From CBDFLD01 sp965249005 (GTDB taxonomy: Bacteria; Acidobacteriota; UBA6911): a stretch of DNA of 64,000 bases. The stretch covers positions 248,001-312,000 of the forward strand of contig CBDFLD010000020.1 in NCBI GenBank assembly GCA_965249005.1, in the 5' to 3' direction. This document shows positions 9,113-18,832 of this stretch, one piece after another. The position numbers and the translations under genes are program-made. Below the pieces are notes generated by a model. It searched no databases. It was not told where the DNA came from and saw only the letters and a program-made list of their open reading frames with translations. Every line of letters starts with the position of its first letter. The stretch's first letter is position 1.

Positions 9113-9799
9113 ATGATGATAAAGCTTTCGGACATCCTCAAAACTTCTTTCCTTGTGCTAGCTCTGAGCTCGGTCTTGGCCGCTCAGCAACAGCCGTTTT
9201 CCGGCCCACAGGTGGGGGAACCGATCGAGCCGTTTAGCGTATTGGCGGTGAATGGGCCCGACGCCGGAAAGGAAGTGGATTTCATATCGCGTTATGGGGA
9301 TGCACCCACGATGCTCATTTTTCTGCATCAACTCGACCGCAATGTCGCAGCGCTGCTGAGACCCTGCGAAAGATTCGCACAGGAGCGGGAATCGGCCGGT
9401 CTCAAATCCCTGATCGTTTTCTTGGCGGATGACAAGATTGCCGGCGAGCGCAGGATGCAAGCCGTCGTGGGCTCCTTGCAGATCAAGATACCCGTCGGCG
9501 TCTCGCTGGAAGGGATCGAGGGACCGGGCGCCTACGGTCTCAACAAGGGCGTGGCGGTCACGACACTGGTCGCAAAGGACCGGAAGGTGACGGCGAACCA
9601 TACGTTCGTGCAAGCGGGAATCGTGGATGCTCCCAAGATCTTGACCGACGTCGCCGCGCACGTCGGGGGCACGGTCCCGACCGCCGACGAAATGATGGCT
9701 CAGCTCCGAGCCGAGGGCAACCGCCGGCGAATGCGAGGGAAGCCGTCGGGTGGAAGGATGTCGGAAGACTCCTCGATGAAGGAAAAGAACAAGAACTAG
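9113..9799 (+). CDS. Thioredoxin-like periplasmic protein, paralogue of the preceding N-terminal domain
   Basis: A 228-residue protein starting two bases after the previous stop (ATG at 9113, or 9116). It has a signal peptide of about 24 residues (LVLALSSVLAAQQ). The body aligns throughout with residues 33-200 of the upstream fusion: FSGPQVGEPIEPFSVLAVNG, APTMLIF, RPCERFA, SLEGIEGPGAYGLNK. Only one Cys is conserved between the two copies and there is no CXXC, so disulfide-exchange activity of the classical kind is unlikely. A structural, peroxiredoxin-like or copper/haem-handling role is possible but not shown. The basic, charged C-terminal tail (RRRMRGKPSGG to the end) is low complexity. Last gene of the plus-strand operon; it converges on the next gene with only five bases between stops. 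Confidence 0.82.
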   Translation: MMIKLSDILKTSFLVLALSSVLAAQQQPFSGPQVGEPIEPFSVLAVNGPDAGKEVDFISRYGDAPTMLIFLHQLDRNVAALLRPCERFAQERESAGLKSLIVFLADDKIAGERRMQAVVGSLQIKIPVGVSLEGIEGPGAYGLNKGVAVTTLVAKDRKVTANHTFVQAGIVDAPKILTDVAAHVGGTVPTADEMMAQLRAEGNRRRMRGKPSGGRMSEDSSMKEKNKN

Positions 9800-9804
9800 A
9801 AGCT

Positions 9805-11610
9805 TCAGCGCCAGTCGTTGTTCCAGAAGCCCCAATCGATGACCCGGGAGTGATCGAAAACAAGATAGTCGGGGAGAAGCTGTATCCCGAGGTGGCTCGC
9901 CCAGCAGATGGCGTCGGGCTCGTGGCCACTGAGTATCCCAACGTAACGGCGCCCGTCCGGATGGGGCCGAACGGCGATACAGGCCAGATGGGATCCCGTG
10001 TAACTTCTGCCTGCCAAGACCAGCGATCCTCTGCCCCATTCGATCCGTAGGTCTGCTTCCCACTGCTCCAATAAGCTATTCGAATCGCCGTTTCCGATGA
10101 GCAGCAGGTTCGAGCGCTCCACGAGCTTCCGGTCAACCCTTACGTCGCCCCGCCCGACGGGTGAGATCTTGTTCTCGATGAGCTGTTCGGCCTGGAGGTC
10201 ACTCAGGATCGGAATGGGGACGGCGCTGCTTCCCATGATTCCGCCGCGATGCAAACCGCCGTTGGTGAAGTTGAAAAAGCGGACCAGGTTGCGCGCCATC
10301 GTCTGATTGTAATGTTGCTCGGCGTCGGTGCCGGACGCACCGGCGACGATCAGGGTGGGGTTGTGGAAGATGTCGCCGAACGGCCCAGCAAGACCTGGCC
10401 GTTTTTGCCCTTTCTCAATTGCTGTGGATTCTCGGACCCAAGGCCCGTCGGCGGTACGCGTGAACTGCACCGGCGAGGAGAGATCCACATCTTCAAACGC
10501 CGTCGCGTCCAGACGAAGCTTTACCGAGGTTGCTTTCTCAATGGGACCCAAGGCGAGCCGGCGGACGTTGTTCGTGCTTGCCGTGAGGCTGCCGGAAGGG
10601 TGTAGCTGGGCGTCGACGGTGGATTCTTGACCGTAGGTAATCTGCTGCTGCACCCGCAGCCAATGAGACCGATTGTGTCTGAGGGTATGGACCGTCAGCG
10701 ATAGCCGGTCCGGAATTTGCACGCGGGACTGTTTCAGGAGCCATTGGATATTCTGCACGCGGGTCGCCGGATCCAGGCAGTTGTGACCTCGCTTTGGAAG
10801 TTCAACGTAGGCATGTGGGATTCCCTCGGCTGTCAGCTTGCGATCCATCTGGCGCGAGTGCTCCACGGGCACGCCGCCACCGACGGCCCGGTCCCATTCA
10901 CCATGCACGAACCTCAGGGACAACGGACGAAAATTCCCTACGCGATACGCGGCTCCGCGTGACGTCCAGGAAAACTCTTCCCAGAATTGGCAGGGATAGG
11001 TGAACCCGCCAGGCTTGTCCCAGAGCTTGTAGTCGCAGTAGCCGCAGACCGGAATCGCCGCGGCCCAGAAGTCAGGGTAATGCGAGGCGTGAAACCAGGT
11101 AGCGGCTCCCCCCATCGAGGTGCCGGTAACGCTGATTCGATCCGGATCGATGCTGAAGTGGGCCCGCACTGCCTCGATGGCTTCGTAGACGTCCACTTCC
11201 CCATACCCCTGGAAGAGCGAGCCGTCTCCCCGACCGGCCGGCATGATGGCCACGCAATCGGCCTGGTGCTCCCGGGCAATACGGCAGGTTTGCTCACAGG
11301 TCTTCGCGGCTTGGGGTAGTCGGCTCCAGGTTCCGGGACGGAGCTCGACGATCAGCGGGGCCGATTCGGGTCGAAGCGACGTGGTGCAGATGGCGATCGG
11401 TTGCAGGTCGGAATAGACGCTGGACCGGTAGTAAACAACTTGTCCCTTCATCGGCTCGAACGTGGCCTGTCCGATCTCGATCTTCTTCGGGGCTCCGGGC
11501 GTTGCTGTTGTGTTTGGGCGATCTTGAGTAGCCGCTTCCAGGGAAGTGTGGGCAGCCAATCCGAGTCCTGAACCGGAGACAGCCTTGAGGAATTCACGTC
11601 TTTTGGGCAT
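9805..11610 (-). CDS. Tat-exported alpha/beta hydrolase (prolyl-oligopeptidase/esterase type)
   Basis: A 601-residue protein with Tat leader MPKRREFLKAVSGSGLGLAA. The serine-hydrolase nucleophile elbow GTSMGG has its Ser at residue 165. FVHGEWDRAVGGG supplies the probable acid and PKRGHNCLD the His, giving a complete alpha/beta-hydrolase triad by about residue 285. The C-terminal 300 residues form a separate beta-rich region of unknown role. Related proteins are annotated as S9-like peptidases or phospholipase/carboxylesterases; the true substrate is unknown. The start codon is preceded directly by 7-bp repeats and no clear Shine-Dalgarno sequence is present. Last gene of a long minus-strand run. 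Confidence 0.8.
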   Translation of the reverse strand: MPKRREFLKAVSGSGLGLAAHTSLEAATQDRPNTTATPGAPKKIEIGQATFEPMKGQVVYYRSSVYSDLQPIAICTTSLRPESAPLIVELRPGTWSRLPQAAKTCEQTCRIAREHQADCVAIMPAGRGDGSLFQGYGEVDVYEAIEAVRAHFSIDPDRISVTGTSMGGAATWFHASHYPDFWAAAIPVCGYCDYKLWDKPGGFTYPCQFWEEFSWTSRGAAYRVGNFRPLSLRFVHGEWDRAVGGGVPVEHSRQMDRKLTAEGIPHAYVELPKRGHNCLDPATRVQNIQWLLKQSRVQIPDRLSLTVHTLRHNRSHWLRVQQQITYGQESTVDAQLHPSGSLTASTNNVRRLALGPIEKATSVKLRLDATAFEDVDLSSPVQFTRTADGPWVRESTAIEKGQKRPGLAGPFGDIFHNPTLIVAGASGTDAEQHYNQTMARNLVRFFNFTNGGLHRGGIMGSSAVPIPILSDLQAEQLIENKISPVGRGDVRVDRKLVERSNLLLIGNGDSNSLLEQWEADLRIEWGRGSLVLAGRSYTGSHLACIAVRPHPDGRRYVGILSGHEPDAICWASHLGIQLLPDYLVFDHSRVIDWGFWNNDWR

Positions 11611-11650
11611 TTAGCGCTAACCGCTACCCGTCAAGCGCTGACCGCTACAT
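11611..11650. repeat. Heptamer-period repeat upstream of the esterase gene
   Basis: Read on the minus strand the sequence falls into 7-base units: TAGCGGT, CAGCGCT, TGACGGG, TAGCGGT, TAGCGCT. It abuts the ATG of the esterase gene. It belongs to the same degenerate AGCG/AGCT heptamer family seen at seven other sites in the window. Confidence 0.65.
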
Positions 11651-11788
11651 GCAGTCACAGTCGTGACGAGTGAACGAGTAGTTGTGCCACAACGGGACTC
11701 TGGCCGCAACGAAAAGAAATAGTTTTTTTCGTTGGGTTTCGGAACTGGCCGCTCGCCGACAGTCCGCCGAGGAAGGGTTGGGCTGCGC

Positions 11789-13133
11789 CTAGGTGGGGAG
11801 TTCCCAGCCCTTTCTATAGTCCCGTCGAATGTACTGGTTCGGAGACGAGACGTTGGTCACCCGCATCTTATCCTTGTCCCATTCGATGACTTCTCCGGTG
11901 CGTACCGCCAGGTTACCGAGCAGGACCAGTTCCGTCAGCGGGCTGGCATAGTCGAGGAAGTTCACGTCGGACTTGGGTCCCCCTTTGCAGGCGCGGATCC
12001 ACTCCTCATAGACGCCCGGCGATCGCGGATACTTTTCAGCCGGGAGGTTGGCCATGACCTTCTTGTGTCTTGCTTCGGGAATGAGCATCGGATTGGCTCC
12101 GTAGATGTCGGCCGCCATGACTCCGTCGTCTCCCACCAGGAGCTGTCCGCTGTGTCCGCCGGGAGGTAGGGGTCTACCTTCCTCGAGGTGTTCGGGGCGG
12201 GGAGGTTTGAGACTGCCGTCGCGCCAAACGAATTTCATCTCCGGCCGGCTTCCTTTGGCCGGGAAGTGGTAGGTGACTCTCGATACCGTGGGTCCTGTCT
12301 CCCTGCTGATGGAGCTGACCTCGGGCTCGATCTTGGATGGGATCCCCAGGTCGAACATCCAGAACGCGGCGTCCATGCCGTGGCATCCCATGTCTCCCAG
12401 AGCACCCGTCCCGAAATCCCACCACCCGCGCCAGTTGAAGGGAACGTAACTGGGATGGTAGGGCCGCTCGGGGGCCGGCCCGAGCCACAGATCCCAATCC
12501 AATGTGTCCGGTACGTAGAACTGTTCGAGCGGCCGCGTCCCACCCTGGGGCCAGATTGGCCGGTTCGTCCAGTAATGGACTTCCCGAACCGTGCCGATCA
12601 CGCCCGCTTCGATCCATTCGCGAAGCTGCCGAATTTCATCACTGCAGTGGAACTGAATGCCCATCTGGGTCGAGAGGTTGTGTTTCTGCGCGGTCTGGGC
12701 CAGGAGACGAGCTTCGTGGATGGTTGTGGTCAAGGGCTTCTGGCAAAAAACGTGTTTGCCCATCTTCATGGCCATCATGGCTGCGATGGCGTGAACATGA
12801 TCAGGTGTGCTGATCGTGACCGCATCGAGAGATTTCTCCTTGCTCGAGCATTTCGCGGAAGTCTTTGTAGCGTTTCGCTCGGGGAAACCGGACAAGAGAT
12901 TCCGAGGCGCGTTCGTCATCCACGTCACAGAGAGCCACGATATTTTCGCTTGCGACTCCGGCGACGTCTACCTTCCCTTTTCCTCCCACTCCGATGCAGC
13001 CGATATTGAGCTTGTCGCCGGGCGCCGTATGCCCGTCGCCACCCAGGACGTGCCGGGGAACGATCGTGGCAGCCAAGGCGGACGTGGCCGCGCCCGTCAC
13101 AAAACGACGCCGTGAAACGCTCTTCTTTTCCAT
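11789..13133 (-). pseudogene. Gfo/Idh/MocA-family oxidoreductase, interrupted by one frameshift
   Basis: Two overlapping frames together make one normal protein of about 447 residues. The first frame starts at ATG 13133 (GAGGG upstream) with Tat leader SRRRFVTGAATSALAA, then the Rossmann motif GCIGVGGKG and YKDFREMLEQG. The second frame continues with EKSLDAVTISTPDHVHA, CQKPLTTTIHEARLL and the C-terminal dehydrogenase-type domain (ALGDMGCHGMDAAFW). The break lies at about 12833-12847; one surplus base in the CAAGGAGAAA stretch explains it. Both halves are otherwise well conserved, so this is either a recent mutation or a sequencing error. Members of this Tat-exported family bind NAD(P) and act on sugars or cyclitols. 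It sits between the GH89-like and esterase genes on the same strand. Confidence 0.85.
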
Positions 13134-13257
13134 TGTGTTGCCCTCTCGTCTATCTAACTCGGTATTTATGCCAGTTTCATAGCTTCTCATCCCATTGTGC
13201 ACGATACCCGGAGCGATGCACCAACGAAAGGGTAATTTCCCCCGGCGCCGCGATCAG

Positions 13258-15474
13258 TCACGGCTCGAGACTTCGGATTTTGGCCTCGAACTCGCCCATT
13301 CGCTCCCAAACCACATGGAAGTTCTGGACCTTTGGAAACCATCGCCCCCTGGTTTCCCAGTCTTTCATGTAGGCCGAGGTGTAGGGGACGTCGGGCTCGA
13401 GCTCCCGGAGCTTGGACATCCAATGCCCCGGTAGATTGCGAAACAGCTCCTTGACTGCGTCGAAGGCGGACAGGGCGCGCTTGAATAGGATGCGGCTCTG
13501 GCGCGGGTGCTCGCTTGCCAAACGGTGAGAACCGTAGAGCGCAGTGATTCCCTCCATGCGAGCCGCCATGTAGTCCAGCTCCCAGCAGTACTGCCGGTAG
13601 AATTGGTGATCTTCGAGGCGGGGGGCAACCGAACGAGCCAGCAGCAGAGCACGCCCGAGCAACCCGGCTCTCTCCCGGAAGAGGGCTAACCTTCGATCGA
13701 GCCAGTTGAGGTTGGCACCGCCTCCTTCCATGTGCTGCGCCAGTTGATCCTCCGCACTTCCCTGAAATCCAGGAAAGTTGAAGCTCAAGGTGAGGTCATC
13801 GACGGTCCATCGGGTCGTGACGTCCGGCTTGGGGACGGCGACCGCATCGCAGAAAAGCTCCAGGCTCTCGGCCAGCGTGTCGGCCACCTCCGAGCCGAAT
13901 CGCCGTCGAGCATAGTCTTGATAGAAATCTTCTACCGAGGGGTTTCTCTCCAAGCCAATCCGCGCACCCAGGTCTGCCAGGATCATGTTCGTGCCGGCTT
14001 GAATGTGAAAGTACATGACACCGTCAGCCCCCTGGTCCAGAGCGTGCGAAAAGTAGTCGATCATCCACTGGGGATGCCGGCGGGCCGTGCTGGGCGGCCA
14101 CCATCCTTCCATGGTGGTGTGGACCAGCTGGATATACGGCCGTCCGTCGAAAGAATGATCCGGGACCCGCTCCGGGTCTTTGAGATTGTCCCATTCCACG
14201 ACTCCCACCTCACGGGGAATCTCGGCGTTGAACGCTTTCCACTCGTTGTGAAAGTTCTCCGTCAGCCATTCGTGCCTCGGCTGATCGGGGGGCGGTGAAT
14301 TGTGGTATTTCCAGCACCACGTCTCCATGAAGATCTTCGCCTCGGGATCGAGCTCCTTGAGGACTTCCATCATCTGCAGGGTCGCGGCGTTGTGATTTTT
14401 GTAGTATTCGGGAAGGGGGCTTTCGTGCTGATACGAGCAGACCAGATAGATGTGGGAATCGTCGAGCCCATAGGTGTCGAAAATCTCCTTCCAGAAGCGC
14501 TTCATGATTTCTTTGCACTCCGGCTGGATCGCACTGATGCCTGCGTTGTACATGCTCAGCGGGTAGTATTCGAGATCCGGACGGAAGTCGGCGAAGAAAT
14601 CGGGGACCTGGGAATAGAAGAGGTTGTACGCGACGGCCACTCCACTGTCACGCGCGTACTGGAAAATCTTGTGGTTCAGTGTAGTTCTCCAGGCCGGATC
14701 CACGACGTAGTGCGCCAGGGTTTTGTCGTTTCGCTCGATCTCGGGAAAGGCCTTGAAGATGGCATCGCCGAAAAAGTAGGTACCTTCGTCATGAAACAGA
14801 GGAAGCGCATTGAATCGTTTGCGCCGCATCCAGTCGATCGTCTCTTTCCACTTTTTCCACCCCCAGAGGCGCCACGAGTTGGCGTGGGGATGTCTCCAGG
14901 TGGGGTGATAAAAGAGGCCTCGAATCGAGGCGGCCGGGACTTCCCTGCGGTTCAACCCGTCGAGCGAGACATGTTGCAGCCGTGGGACTTGATTGCCGTC
15001 GATGAAGAAGCCGAGCGCGAGCTCGTTTTCCAGAAACGAGTAGGCTGCATAGCAGGCTCCGGTCGGTGTTTCTCCTGACAAAAAGACCAGAGCTTTCCCT
15101 TCTAGCCCAGCCGCGCGAACCAGGGACCCTTCATGACCGAGACCGTCGGGCATGACTCCCGCCGCGCCGGAAAGACTCGCAAGGAGCACATTGTTCTGGG
15201 CCGTGCCGAAAAGAAAGCACACAGGCTCACTGATTTCTGAGAGCTTCGTGGTTGCGGGGTAGGTGCGCACCACGGCCTGTAGCGTTCTTTGCAAGAAGCT
15301 CGTCAAGTCGTCGAGGGCAAGGAGTCCCTGCGGGGGAAGATTCTCAGGCCGGACGAGCGCGATGTGGGCGTCTCGTCCCAGGACTAGACCCTCGCCCGAG
15401 GAGAAAGCCGGGTCGCCGGAAAAAGAAAAGAAACATGTGAACACCAGAAGGACCGTCTTGGCTCGCGCTATCAT
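13258..15474 (-). CDS. GH89/alpha-glucuronidase-like exported glycoside hydrolase
   Basis: A 738-residue protein from ATG 15474 (CAGGAG six bases upstream); an ATG at 15489 is possible but too close to its upstream purine run. A signal peptide (TVLLVFTCFFSFSGD) is followed by an N-terminal domain like that of GH67/GH89 enzymes (residues about 30-170). A catalytic barrel follows: SIRGLFYHPTWRHP, KETIDWMRRKRFNALPLF, IYLVCSYQHESPLPEYY, then an alpha-helical C-terminal region. The motif around DWMRRKRFNALPLF resembles alpha-N-acetylglucosaminidases, but the match is distant and I cannot name the sugar. Next gene downstream is the frameshifted oxidoreductase, upstream is ThuA; all are same-strand and closely spaced. 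Confidence 0.68.
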   Translation of the reverse strand: MIARAKTVLLVFTCFFSFSGDPAFSSGEGLVLGRDAHIALVRPENLPPQGLLALDDLTSFLQRTLQAVVRTYPATTKLSEISEPVCFLFGTAQNNVLLASLSGAAGVMPDGLGHEGSLVRAAGLEGKALVFLSGETPTGACYAAYSFLENELALGFFIDGNQVPRLQHVSLDGLNRREVPAASIRGLFYHPTWRHPHANSWRLWGWKKWKETIDWMRRKRFNALPLFHDEGTYFFGDAIFKAFPEIERNDKTLAHYVVDPAWRTTLNHKIFQYARDSGVAVAYNLFYSQVPDFFADFRPDLEYYPLSMYNAGISAIQPECKEIMKRFWKEIFDTYGLDDSHIYLVCSYQHESPLPEYYKNHNAATLQMMEVLKELDPEAKIFMETWCWKYHNSPPPDQPRHEWLTENFHNEWKAFNAEIPREVGVVEWDNLKDPERVPDHSFDGRPYIQLVHTTMEGWWPPSTARRHPQWMIDYFSHALDQGADGVMYFHIQAGTNMILADLGARIGLERNPSVEDFYQDYARRRFGSEVADTLAESLELFCDAVAVPKPDVTTRWTVDDLTLSFNFPGFQGSAEDQLAQHMEGGGANLNWLDRRLALFRERAGLLGRALLLARSVAPRLEDHQFYRQYCWELDYMAARMEGITALYGSHRLASEHPRQSRILFKRALSAFDAVKELFRNLPGHWMSKLRELEPDVPYTSAYMKDWETRGRWFPKVQNFHVVWERMGEFEAKIRSLEP

Positions 15475-15504
15475 GAGCTGCTCCTGCATGCCTCCTCCTC
15501 CTAT

Positions 15505-16557
15505 TTACGGCCGCATTTTCTTTTCTTGCCAGTACTCGCCCGGGTGAAAACCGTAGGGGCTCGGGGCGTACTCTTTCACCGTGTCGACCTTGGAGCCACC
15601 GGCTGGAATCTTCTCGACCATACCCAGGCTCCAATAGACCGCATTGACGATCAGGCGCCGTGTCCCCGAAGCGGCAAGATCAGTCGCGGCCCCCATCGTG
15701 GTGGCAAAGGCTTTGCCTTTTTTTCCCCCTGGTAGTTGATACGACTTGGTCCAGGCGATCGGCATCATGGGGGCGTTCTTTGGACCGGTGACAGGCTTGG
15801 AATCGGCCGTCATCCCGTCGAGCACTTGACCCATGACGATGGCACGGCTGTCACCCCCGAGCGGAATTCGAACCGCATAGACGTCGGTGTCGGCCCAGAT
15901 GTCTCCATCCCCGATGCCGCGTGCGATGGGGCTCGATCTGGCGTCGGCGTGGATCACTCCACGCGTGCTTTCATGCTTGTGCCGTCCATGATGGCGAACC
16001 CACCTCTCCCCCAGGACGAGTCGTCCGAAGCCATCGGTCCAGGCCTTTCTTTCTCCGGCATAACCGTTGCCATAGTGGGCGTACTTGCCGCCTTCCTCGA
16101 TCTGGAATGCGTGCGTCGCCGTTCGCATCCCGATGACGGGACGGCCGGATTTCAAATACTGATCGACGAGTGCCATTTGATGGTCGGGCAAGTCTCGGAA
16201 CCGAGTCGCGATGATCAATAGATCTGCGGTGCGCAACGCCTCGAGCCCCGGGATATTGTGCCGTTGGTTCGGGTTGATGATTCCGGTCGCGGGGTCGATG
16301 GCAAACAAAACCGTGCACCGAAAACCGTGATGCTGCGCAAGAATACCGGCCAGTTGAGGCAGCGCTTCCTCGGAGCGGTATTCTTCGTCTCCGGATACGA
16401 GGACGATGTGTTTCCCACGGCCAGGACCGCCGTGGCCTTCATAGACTCGCCACAAGTCCCGAGCGGGCAGTGAAGAGAGCTGTAGGAGGACTGAAACCAG
16501 GGCGAGGCTGAAAATGATGGCGATCTTCTTGGCAATAGATTCCGGAATCACACACAT
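15505..16557 (-). CDS. ThuA-domain protein, exported
   Basis: A 350-residue protein. The ATG at 16557 has AGAGGGA upstream; a GTG at 16584 would add nine residues. A hydrophobic leader (IAIIFSLALVSVLLQLSSLPA) suggests export or anchoring. The ThuA (class-I glutamine-amidotransferase-like) fold is seen in HIVLVSGDEEYRSEEALPQL, LLIIATRFRDLPDHQ, GRPVIGMRTATHAFQ and PIAWTKSYQLPGGKKGKAF. ThuA proteins are linked to trehalose/sugar use in rhizobia, and in Planctomycetota-like genomes they accompany Gfo/Idh/MocA genes, as here. Catalytic role is unproven. It starts about 33 bases after the stop of the CehA gene. Confidence 0.87.
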   Translation of the reverse strand: MCVIPESIAKKIAIIFSLALVSVLLQLSSLPARDLWRVYEGHGGPGRGKHIVLVSGDEEYRSEEALPQLAGILAQHHGFRCTVLFAIDPATGIINPNQRHNIPGLEALRTADLLIIATRFRDLPDHQMALVDQYLKSGRPVIGMRTATHAFQIEEGGKYAHYGNGYAGERKAWTDGFGRLVLGERWVRHHGRHKHESTRGVIHADARSSPIARGIGDGDIWADTDVYAVRIPLGGDSRAIVMGQVLDGMTADSKPVTGPKNAPMMPIAWTKSYQLPGGKKGKAFATTMGAATDLAASGTRRLIVNAVYWSLGMVEKIPAGGSKVDTVKEYAPSPYGFHPGEYWQEKKMRP

Positions 16558-16590
16558 GCGCTTTTTCCCTCTGGCACCCGCCACGATAGC

Positions 16591-18792
16591 TCAAGGCTGG
16601 CGCTTGCGATAAACGTCCTGAGCCCTCCGAAACAGATCGATGACCGAGTCGCGTTTTTCGCTCGTTGCGAATACGCCCTCTTTGCGCACTAGATCGATGA
16701 GCTGGTCGATCCAATCCACCCAAAACGTTGCGTCGGACGCGGATCGAATGGGTTTGTCGCCCACGATGCAGTAGACGGGGCTCGTGTGCGCGAACGCCTC
16801 GGGATCGTTGACCACCAGTCGATGGCCCGGTCCGTGGACCCTCGCCGCGACCCACGAGCTCGCGTCGATTTTCAAGGCTCCCTCGAACCGAAGATGATGT
16901 TCCGACCCGGCTGGCTCCTTGGGCGTAGCCGTGGCGACGACTTTGCCGTTGGCGACAACCTCCAGACGCTCGATGGGGACAAGCGAGCGCGCTTCCGCCA
17001 CGATCTTCAAAGTGGGGTCATCTGGATCGAGACGTAACTCGGCTCCGGGTCTGTGCCCGTTCACCGATAGGTCCACCATGGGGCCATTGGTAGCGAAACT
17101 GCGCCCCTTCTTGTAGTTGGCGATCCATTTGAGATACGAGAACTCCCCGGGGACGTGGACGTAAACTCTACCGCCGCCCGGAACGAAGTGCATGACGCGG
17201 TTGGTAAAAGAGTCGGTGCCGGCCGAGATGGCGCAGCGGAAGCCGCAGTTGAGGACTCGATACCAGATCTCCATACTGGGCACCTCGACGGCATTGCTCA
17301 GTACATCGAGGGCATCGACCTGACCCAAGGCGAGATCGATGGGCAACTCTCTGCAGCTGACCACTGAAAACGCGGCTCGATCGGCCGGGTGCACGTAGCT
17401 GACCGCGCCTCCTTGCTCCTGCGCGCCCTTTGCCTGGTTATAGTTGGGCGGGTAGTCCTCGTAGTGTCGGGTTCCGGGAAATCCGGTAAAGACGGGACGG
17501 ACCAGCTCCTTCAGGTTGAAGAAACTCATGTGCCCATAGATTTTGTTGTTCCGCATTTCTTCATTAAAGTACAGGACCTTGTGACCCTTGCTGAGTGAAT
17601 GGGGCTTCCCTTCGAAAAAGCGCGCGTCGTGCAAGATGTTGGAGCTGCGCCCCGAGTTGGCAACCATGAAGTTGGCGTTATCCAGACCCTCGGCACTGCA
17701 GTACAGCTGGATGTCGTCGATGTCGATGACCTCGTTCTTGGTGTAGTTCGCGTGAATGTGAGAGTCGGCGGAATAAAGCTTCCGCTGGTACATGGAAAAT
17801 CGATGATCCAGCTCCAGCTCGATCAGTTGATGGTGATTCAAGACGATCTCCCGGCGGACGGGAGCATATTCCATACCTCGAACGGCCTCGATCACCGCCG
17901 GCCCCTCCGGGAGCAGGAGCGCAAAGGTGTCTTTCGCGTGGAAATAGTAGGTGCCATGTGGACGTGTAATCCTAGGAATGGCCCCGGCAGGTGAATGAGC
18001 CAGACCGTCGGCCCCGGTCAGGTAGATTCGGGCCGCCGGGACCATACCATCGTGGGCGGGTGATGGGTCGGTGATCCGAACTCGCAGCCACCAGGACCGG
18101 CGCACGTCGAATTCCACGGGAATCTTCCGACTCGAGTTGGCAAGACCCAGCTCAATGCTTCCTTGGACTCCGCCTACCGTATCCGTGTTGAGATTCAACG
18201 CATAGCCGCGCAAGCTAGCCGCCGGCACCATGAGTTGATAGTTTTTGAAGGGTGTTCGCACCCGGAGAGTTTGGGCGTCTCGGTAATTGTTTTTGACCAG
18301 CAGGGGCAGATGGTAGTTTTGATTGGCCATCATGACCAGGATCTTGGGGGCATGGAGAACGTTGATCCGACCGGGCTCGAGCACGATCTTGACGAGGTCC
18401 GATGCTTGCATCAGCTCCAGGTGCCGATCCTGATACTCCTTGGTGAAGATCAAACTACGGGACACTCCTGCGAGGTCGCGCCATGCTTCCTGGCGCCGAA
18501 GGAGTAGCGACAAGAAATCGAACGAAGACACCAGACCATTGAAGTCCCACTTGCAGGGTTGATTGCGGTTGACGAACTGGAGCTGGAGATTGGGAACCTC
18601 CGAGGCAGCCGTCTCGGTGCTTTGAGCTCCGACTTGATCCAGATGGTCCGTCACGGTCCAGAGGGCGATGCAGGCGAGTAGTGCCGCTGCGAAAGACCAC
18701 GTGAATTTCCCGGTTCTGCCCGGTCCACCGCCGAGCGGCCCTCCCGCTTTTAACGTTGGCTCTGTTTCTTGATCGCGTTTGGGTGGAATCAT
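16591..18792 (-). CDS. CehA/McbA-family metallohydrolase, membrane-anchored or secreted
   Basis: A 733-residue protein from ATG 18792 (GGGAGA ten bases upstream); the longer TTG start is rejected. A hydrophobic segment (FTWSFAAALLACIALW) lies within the first 60 residues. The N-terminal half is beta-rich. The metal motif SADSHIHANYTKNEVID lies near residue 340, and VLNCGFRCAISAGTDSF, GGRVYVHVPGEF and GRSFATNGPMVDLSVNGH are family blocks of the C-terminal half. PHP-superfamily metal chemistry (phosphoester or carbamate/ester hydrolysis) is expected; the substrate is unknown. Neighbours ThuA and the tandem GH-A-like gene are co-directional. Confidence 0.83.
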   Translation of the reverse strand: MIPPKRDQETEPTLKAGGPLGGGPGRTGKFTWSFAAALLACIALWTVTDHLDQVGAQSTETAASEVPNLQLQFVNRNQPCKWDFNGLVSSFDFLSLLLRRQEAWRDLAGVSRSLIFTKEYQDRHLELMQASDLVKIVLEPGRINVLHAPKILVMMANQNYHLPLLVKNNYRDAQTLRVRTPFKNYQLMVPAASLRGYALNLNTDTVGGVQGSIELGLANSSRKIPVEFDVRRSWWLRVRITDPSPAHDGMVPAARIYLTGADGLAHSPAGAIPRITRPHGTYYFHAKDTFALLLPEGPAVIEAVRGMEYAPVRREIVLNHHQLIELELDHRFSMYQRKLYSADSHIHANYTKNEVIDIDDIQLYCSAEGLDNANFMVANSGRSSNILHDARFFEGKPHSLSKGHKVLYFNEEMRNNKIYGHMSFFNLKELVRPVFTGFPGTRHYEDYPPNYNQAKGAQEQGGAVSYVHPADRAAFSVVSCRELPIDLALGQVDALDVLSNAVEVPSMEIWYRVLNCGFRCAISAGTDSFTNRVMHFVPGGGRVYVHVPGEFSYLKWIANYKKGRSFATNGPMVDLSVNGHRPGAELRLDPDDPTLKIVAEARSLVPIERLEVVANGKVVATATPKEPAGSEHHLRFEGALKIDASSWVAARVHGPGHRLVVNDPEAFAHTSPVYCIVGDKPIRSASDATFWVDWIDQLIDLVRKEGVFATSEKRDSVIDLFRRAQDVYRKRQP

Positions 18793-18832
18793 CTTGAAGT
18801 TTCTCCCGTGCCATTCATTTTGTTTCAATGAT

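Noticed and set aside
12801..13133. A separate short Tat protein upstream of the Gfo/Idh/MocA frame
   Set aside because: Its sequence is the missing N-terminal Rossmann half of the same protein, displaced by one base.
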